This document shows positions 60,173 through 64,000 of a DNA stretch of 64,000 bases, piece after piece. The DNA comes from Cyanoderma ruficeps. Taxonomy: Eukaryota > Chordata > Aves > Passeriformes > Timaliidae. The stretch lies in the NCBI GenBank assembly GCA_008694505.1, contig VZDJ01000034.1:4558514-4622513 (forward strand), read 5' to 3'. Position numbers and translations under genes: made by a program. Below the pieces are notes generated by a model. It made no database searches and had not been told where the DNA came from. It saw only the letters and a program-made list of their open reading frames with translations. Every line of letters starts with the position of its first letter. The stretch's first letter is position 1.

Positions 60173-63100
60173 TAGAGGATCAGACAGAAACATATTCCAG
60201 CAGTGAGAAATCTGTCTTGGCAGCGGATTTCAGCTGTGCTCTTCCTTGACATTGCTCTAATACATTTCTCAGAGGCAAGACCATCTGGCCCAGAGCTGAC
60301 GGTGTGGAGCCCTGGGAAAGCTCAGGTCTGCATCTCTCTCACATCACCTATCAACTCCTATTTACCCTTAAAATCTCAGTTCAAGCATTTAAAAGTTCAT
60401 AAAACCACAACTTAATGACATGATTGCCTGTCCACAAAGTCAGTAAGTGTCCCCGAAAGTCACTCAAAAATCAAAATCCTGATTTACTGCAGGAGTGAAA
60501 CAATCAAGAGGGATTAACTCTGATGTCCTGAGAGGTGGTGGAGGAAACACAGAGCTGTGGCTCTGGGGAAGGGGTGCTCACAGGTATTTAGACTCTGGGA
60601 TCCTCAGCACTGGTGGTACAAAGGGATTAACAAACCCTCTGAGTTAGAAACACAATTTTTCCTCCTCCTCCAATTTTTCCAAACGAAAAGCAGCTCCTTC
60701 AGCCTGGCACGGAGGGAGCTGGAGCATAAAACCTGCTGGATCCCTGATGAGCCTTGATAGCTCATCCTACCAACTTGAGATTCCCCTTCAGGCTTCCAGA
60801 AGGGTCAGCACTGCACTCCTGCCTGCTTTCAGCCTGCAACTTGCCCTTTCTGTGCTCTGAAAGCAGATCAGAAGGTTCCAGTCTAATCTCTCCTGACGTG
60901 CCTTTGGCCAGGCAGGCGTGTGGGAGCAGAACTAAGTGAGGAGCTCTTGCCTTCCCTACTCAGGCAAGGTTTGAGGGGTCAGCGTGTCCATCAATTCACC
61001 TCCAGCTCGGTGCATTTTACAAGTCCAGATGTTTTCTTTGTGCTTTGGGGATTCTGGAGAATCCAAGAGCACTCTGCAGATGGGAAAGGGAGCCCATGGT
61101 ACATGTGGGATTGGTGGAAGAGCCAGGAGCAAAACTCACACATCCCAACCCCAAGTTCTGTTCTCCCCAGCCTGGTCACAGGAAAAGAAGAAGTTTCAAC
61201 CCCTGATCCTGCATGCATCCCTAATTCCCTTGGGATTCCATCAGGGAATGTGGCTCAAGGTCTAAGATCAATCAATGATGAATATCCTGCCAGCACATCA
61301 ATGTAACTTCACTCACTCCATGCTCCAGTCTAAATGCTGGAAGATTTTTTTCCTGTGTTCTCGGAAATTTCAAACACTAGTACAGAGGGAAAAGAAATAT
61401 TTGAATTCTTCAAGTCTCTCAAGAAACAACAGACTCCACTTTCTCTTAGTTTAAGGAGAATTCAGTGATCTCTCTCCCATCAGAGCTTCCAGGAAGAGTG
61501 TAGGGAAAGGTGTGCTGGTCTCCCTCTGAGAACGCTGCATTACAATTCTGGCCCCTTCAGGAATCAGAATCCTTGAAAAACAACCAGAACTCAAAACAGG
61601 ACTCTGAATTCTTCCCCTGGAAAACAGCAACTGAAGGGAAAGGGCAGGATCAGAGCTGCTGTGAGTGGCACAGTCACATTCAGCACAGCCCTGAGTCCTG
61701 CCAGAGCCCAGGAGCACTTCTGGAGCAGAGATGATGAGCAAGGCAACCAGATTTGATGGGAACAGGCAGGGACAACACGACCTCAGAGAGCTGAACCAGG
61801 CTGGAGGAAGCCTTCAACTCCAGAGAAACCACCAGGACCAGCCTCTGCGAGCGACAAAATCCAACACACACAAACACAAAGCAGGAGACGAGCTCGTTTC
61901 TGAGGCAGCAGCCACAGCTCTGAGAATTCTGTGCTCCTGGAGCCACCCACTTCTAGATCAAGGCAGCTTGAAAAGCCATGGACATACTCCTTCCCAAGAA
62001 AAAAGGAAGGAGACAACTGGAACCACCACACTTACAGCACTCACACAGCTTTCTGCAGTTTCCCAGATATTCGACAAAGTTTTGGTGGAAAAGGCATCCC
62101 ACTTCTCCCAAACAACCCCAGCAGTGGCCATGGCAGACCAAAGCAGGAGAACAGCAGATTCATTTGGCACAGGATTTTCACAGGCACGGAGCTCCAAACA
62201 TGCACTCAAAAATAAATGTCAAAACATACGATGCTATACAGCAATATCAGAATAAGCAGAGAATTGTGCCGAGCCAAATGTCACACAAATATGAAGCTCC
62301 TTCTCATGGCAGTGACTCACAGAGCAAAGAGGAAGGGATGGGAAACACATTCACCTTTGTGAAGCCTAAAAAAGGGAATAACTCTTCGGTAAAACAGAGC
62401 CTGTGGTGATGCTGTTAAATGACAGCTGAGAAGCTGATTGTTAATAATGCTGCAGGCACCCTAAAGAAACTCCTGTCCTTCCACCACAGAATTAAATCAG
62501 TGTGAAAAACAGGCACAAGGTACTGAGGATACACCAGTGGTAGAGCTGAGACTACACAGAGTTACCTGATATCCAACTACTGCACTGTAAGTCAAAAAAG
62601 AAAACTTTTTAAAGGAACCACCGTGTGCCCAAAAGCTGTCACCTGCTCCAGACACAAACCCAGACACCTACAACTCAAAGCAGAAAGCAAAGCTCAAAAC
62701 AGGGCAAGAACCTCTCCAGCTCTGCCAAGGCTGTGGAAGCTTCCCCTTTCTCATCCCCATTATCTACTTGTCACACAGCATCATTCCCACCATAAAAATG
62801 TGGGATGTGGGTTATTTACAGGAGCTGCATCCCTTGACAATTCACTCCTCCAGATCCTGAAACCATGAATGAAAAATTCAACAGGTAATCAAGCGCAGAG
62901 GAAGGTCCTAGAAGGATGAACAACTGCATCATTTTTCATAGCAAGCGGTTTTGGGAAACCACGGAGTTGCTAAACAGAAGAGAAATAAAAATGGTATCTC
63001 ATTTGAGCCACATACACTCCTCCTGTAGCAACAGAGAAGTGCAGAGGATGTCATGAGGCTCTTAGCCAAAAAGAGAGAAGGTTCAGCAGTAAAGCCAAGC

Positions 63101-63432
63101 TCAAGTGACCTCCATGAAGGTGAGCCAGGGCTCACTCGCTTCTCGGTGAGGTAGAAATGAGAATTTGTGACATGCAGAAAGTAATTCTGCAGCTGAGCAC
63201 GGGCAGCGAAATGAGAGCAAACACCTTCAGTGCCTCCAGTGCAGCGGCACCAACTTCTCTGGGTTTAGTCTGGCCCTTTCTGCCTCCATTGAGGCAGACT
63301 GGAAATAGAGAAAAACAGGAGAGAAAAAATCCACATGTGCCTTCAGCTCCGAGCTTCTTCCCCCACAAGCTTCAGGGACGACGAAATTCGCGGCAGGAAT
63401 CGCCGCCCCCACCTCAGGCAGCCAGGCCTTAC

Positions 63433-63550
63433 CTGCAGTACCTGTTGGGGAACAGGACGGGTGTTCAACCCTCCAGGGCAGCCAGGAAAACACGAACGGA
63501 GCTGGAGCAGCAGCAGCGGGCGGGCGCGGCCTCAATCGCGGCTAAAGGTG
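63433..63550 (-). promoter_or_regulatory. Possible MIB2 first noncoding exon and CpG-rich promoter edge
   Basis: On the minus strand CTGCAG is followed by GTAAGG at 63432, a consensus donor at the end of a CpG-rich stretch that precedes MIB2. Joined to 53187 or 53087 it would make a spliced 5' UTR. This rests on position and the donor only. Confidence 0.25.
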
Positions 63551-64000
63551 CCGGAACCACCGCGGCTGAAGGGGCCTCAATGCCGGCTAAAGGTGCCGGA
63601 ACCATCCCGGCTAAAGGTGCCGGAACCACCGCGGCTGAAGGGGCCTCAATCCCGGCTAAAGGTGCCGGAACCACCGCGGCTGAAGGGGCCTCAACCCCGG
63701 CTAAAGGTGCCGGAACCACCCCGGCTAAAGCGGGCAGAATCGCCCGAGCTAAAGCGGTCTCAATCCCCGGCTGAAGAGGCCAGAAGTACCCCGGCTAAAG
63801 GGGTCTCAATCCCGGCTAAAGCTGCCAGAACCACCCGGGCTAAAGGAGCCAGAACTGCGCCGGCTGAAGGGGTCAGAATCACCCCGGTAAAGGGGCTAGA
63901 ATCACCCCAGCTAAAGCGGCCCCAATCCCGCCTAAAGAGGCCAGAATCACGCCGGCAAAGGGGCCAGAATCACCTCGGTTAAAACAGCCCCAATTCCGGC
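63524..64000 (+). repeat. CpG-rich 21-base tandem repeat running off the window
   Basis: Unit CCGGCTAAAGGTGCCGGAACC alternates with GCGGCTGAAGGGGCCTCAATC in a 42-base higher-order pattern at 63530-63725, then becomes more irregular. About 20 copies, most with two or more CpG sites. Confidence 0.93.

Larger units (their letters stand above)
53888..63432. other. Upstream flank of MIB2: no recognised gene
   Basis: About 9.5 kb, probably the 5' intron of MIB2 or intergenic. Short open frames on both strands lack domains and consistent splice partners. It contains one CR1 tail, one weaker CR1-like piece and an AAT microsatellite. Confidence 0.6.

Noticed and set aside
61731..62255. 174-codon open frame on the plus strand
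   Set aside because: No recognisable domain and no start context or splice support; the antisense strand is similarly open, as expected for chance.
63157..63982. Open frames rich in AKGAGTTAAEGAS-type repeats at the window end
   Set aside because: They follow the 21-base tandem repeat, whose period is a multiple of three, on both strands.

Overview
The window looks like vertebrate, most likely avian, genomic DNA. Three multi-exon genes with GT-AG introns occupy most of it. They sit in the order CDK11 (+), MMP23 (-), MIB2 (-), which matches, in reverse, the human 1p36.33 order MIB2-MMP23B-CDK11B as I know it. A CR1-type LINE tail (57277-57421), short introns packed with minisatellites, and a rebuilt MIB2 of 954 residues (close to the length I recall for the chicken protein) point to a bird. 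I cannot name the species.

Layout. 1-6262 (+): the last nine coding exons of the PITSLRE kinase CDK11, covering nearly the whole kinase domain and the C-terminus; one exon runs into a 255-base assembly gap (4593-4847). 6263-8632: convergent 3' ends of CDK11 and MMP23, with a minisatellite between them. 8633-16932 (-): all eight coding exons of MMP23 (385 residues), with repeat-rich intron 1. 16933-24345: spacer and probable MIB2 3' UTR. 24346-53083 (-): all eighteen MIB2 coding exons (954 residues). 53102-53887 (-): two possible exons that join in frame to give the end of an unrecognised small membrane protein, ending just upstream of the MIB2 start. 53888-63432: no recognisable gene, one CR1 fragment and an AAT microsatellite. 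63433-64000: a CpG-rich edge with a 21-base tandem repeat, perhaps the MIB2 promoter side.

Function. CDK11 is a nuclear kinase working with cyclin L in transcription and splicing. MMP23 is a type II membrane metalloprotease with ShK and Ig domains in place of hemopexin. MIB2 is a RING E3 ubiquitin ligase acting on Notch ligands. They share conserved neighbourhood, not a pathway. There is no operon, CRISPR array, tRNA or rRNA that I could see. The least explained parts are the possible membrane-protein exons upstream of MIB2, a GC-AG intron in MIB2, and an unusual density of unrelated tandem repeats around MIB2 coding exons.
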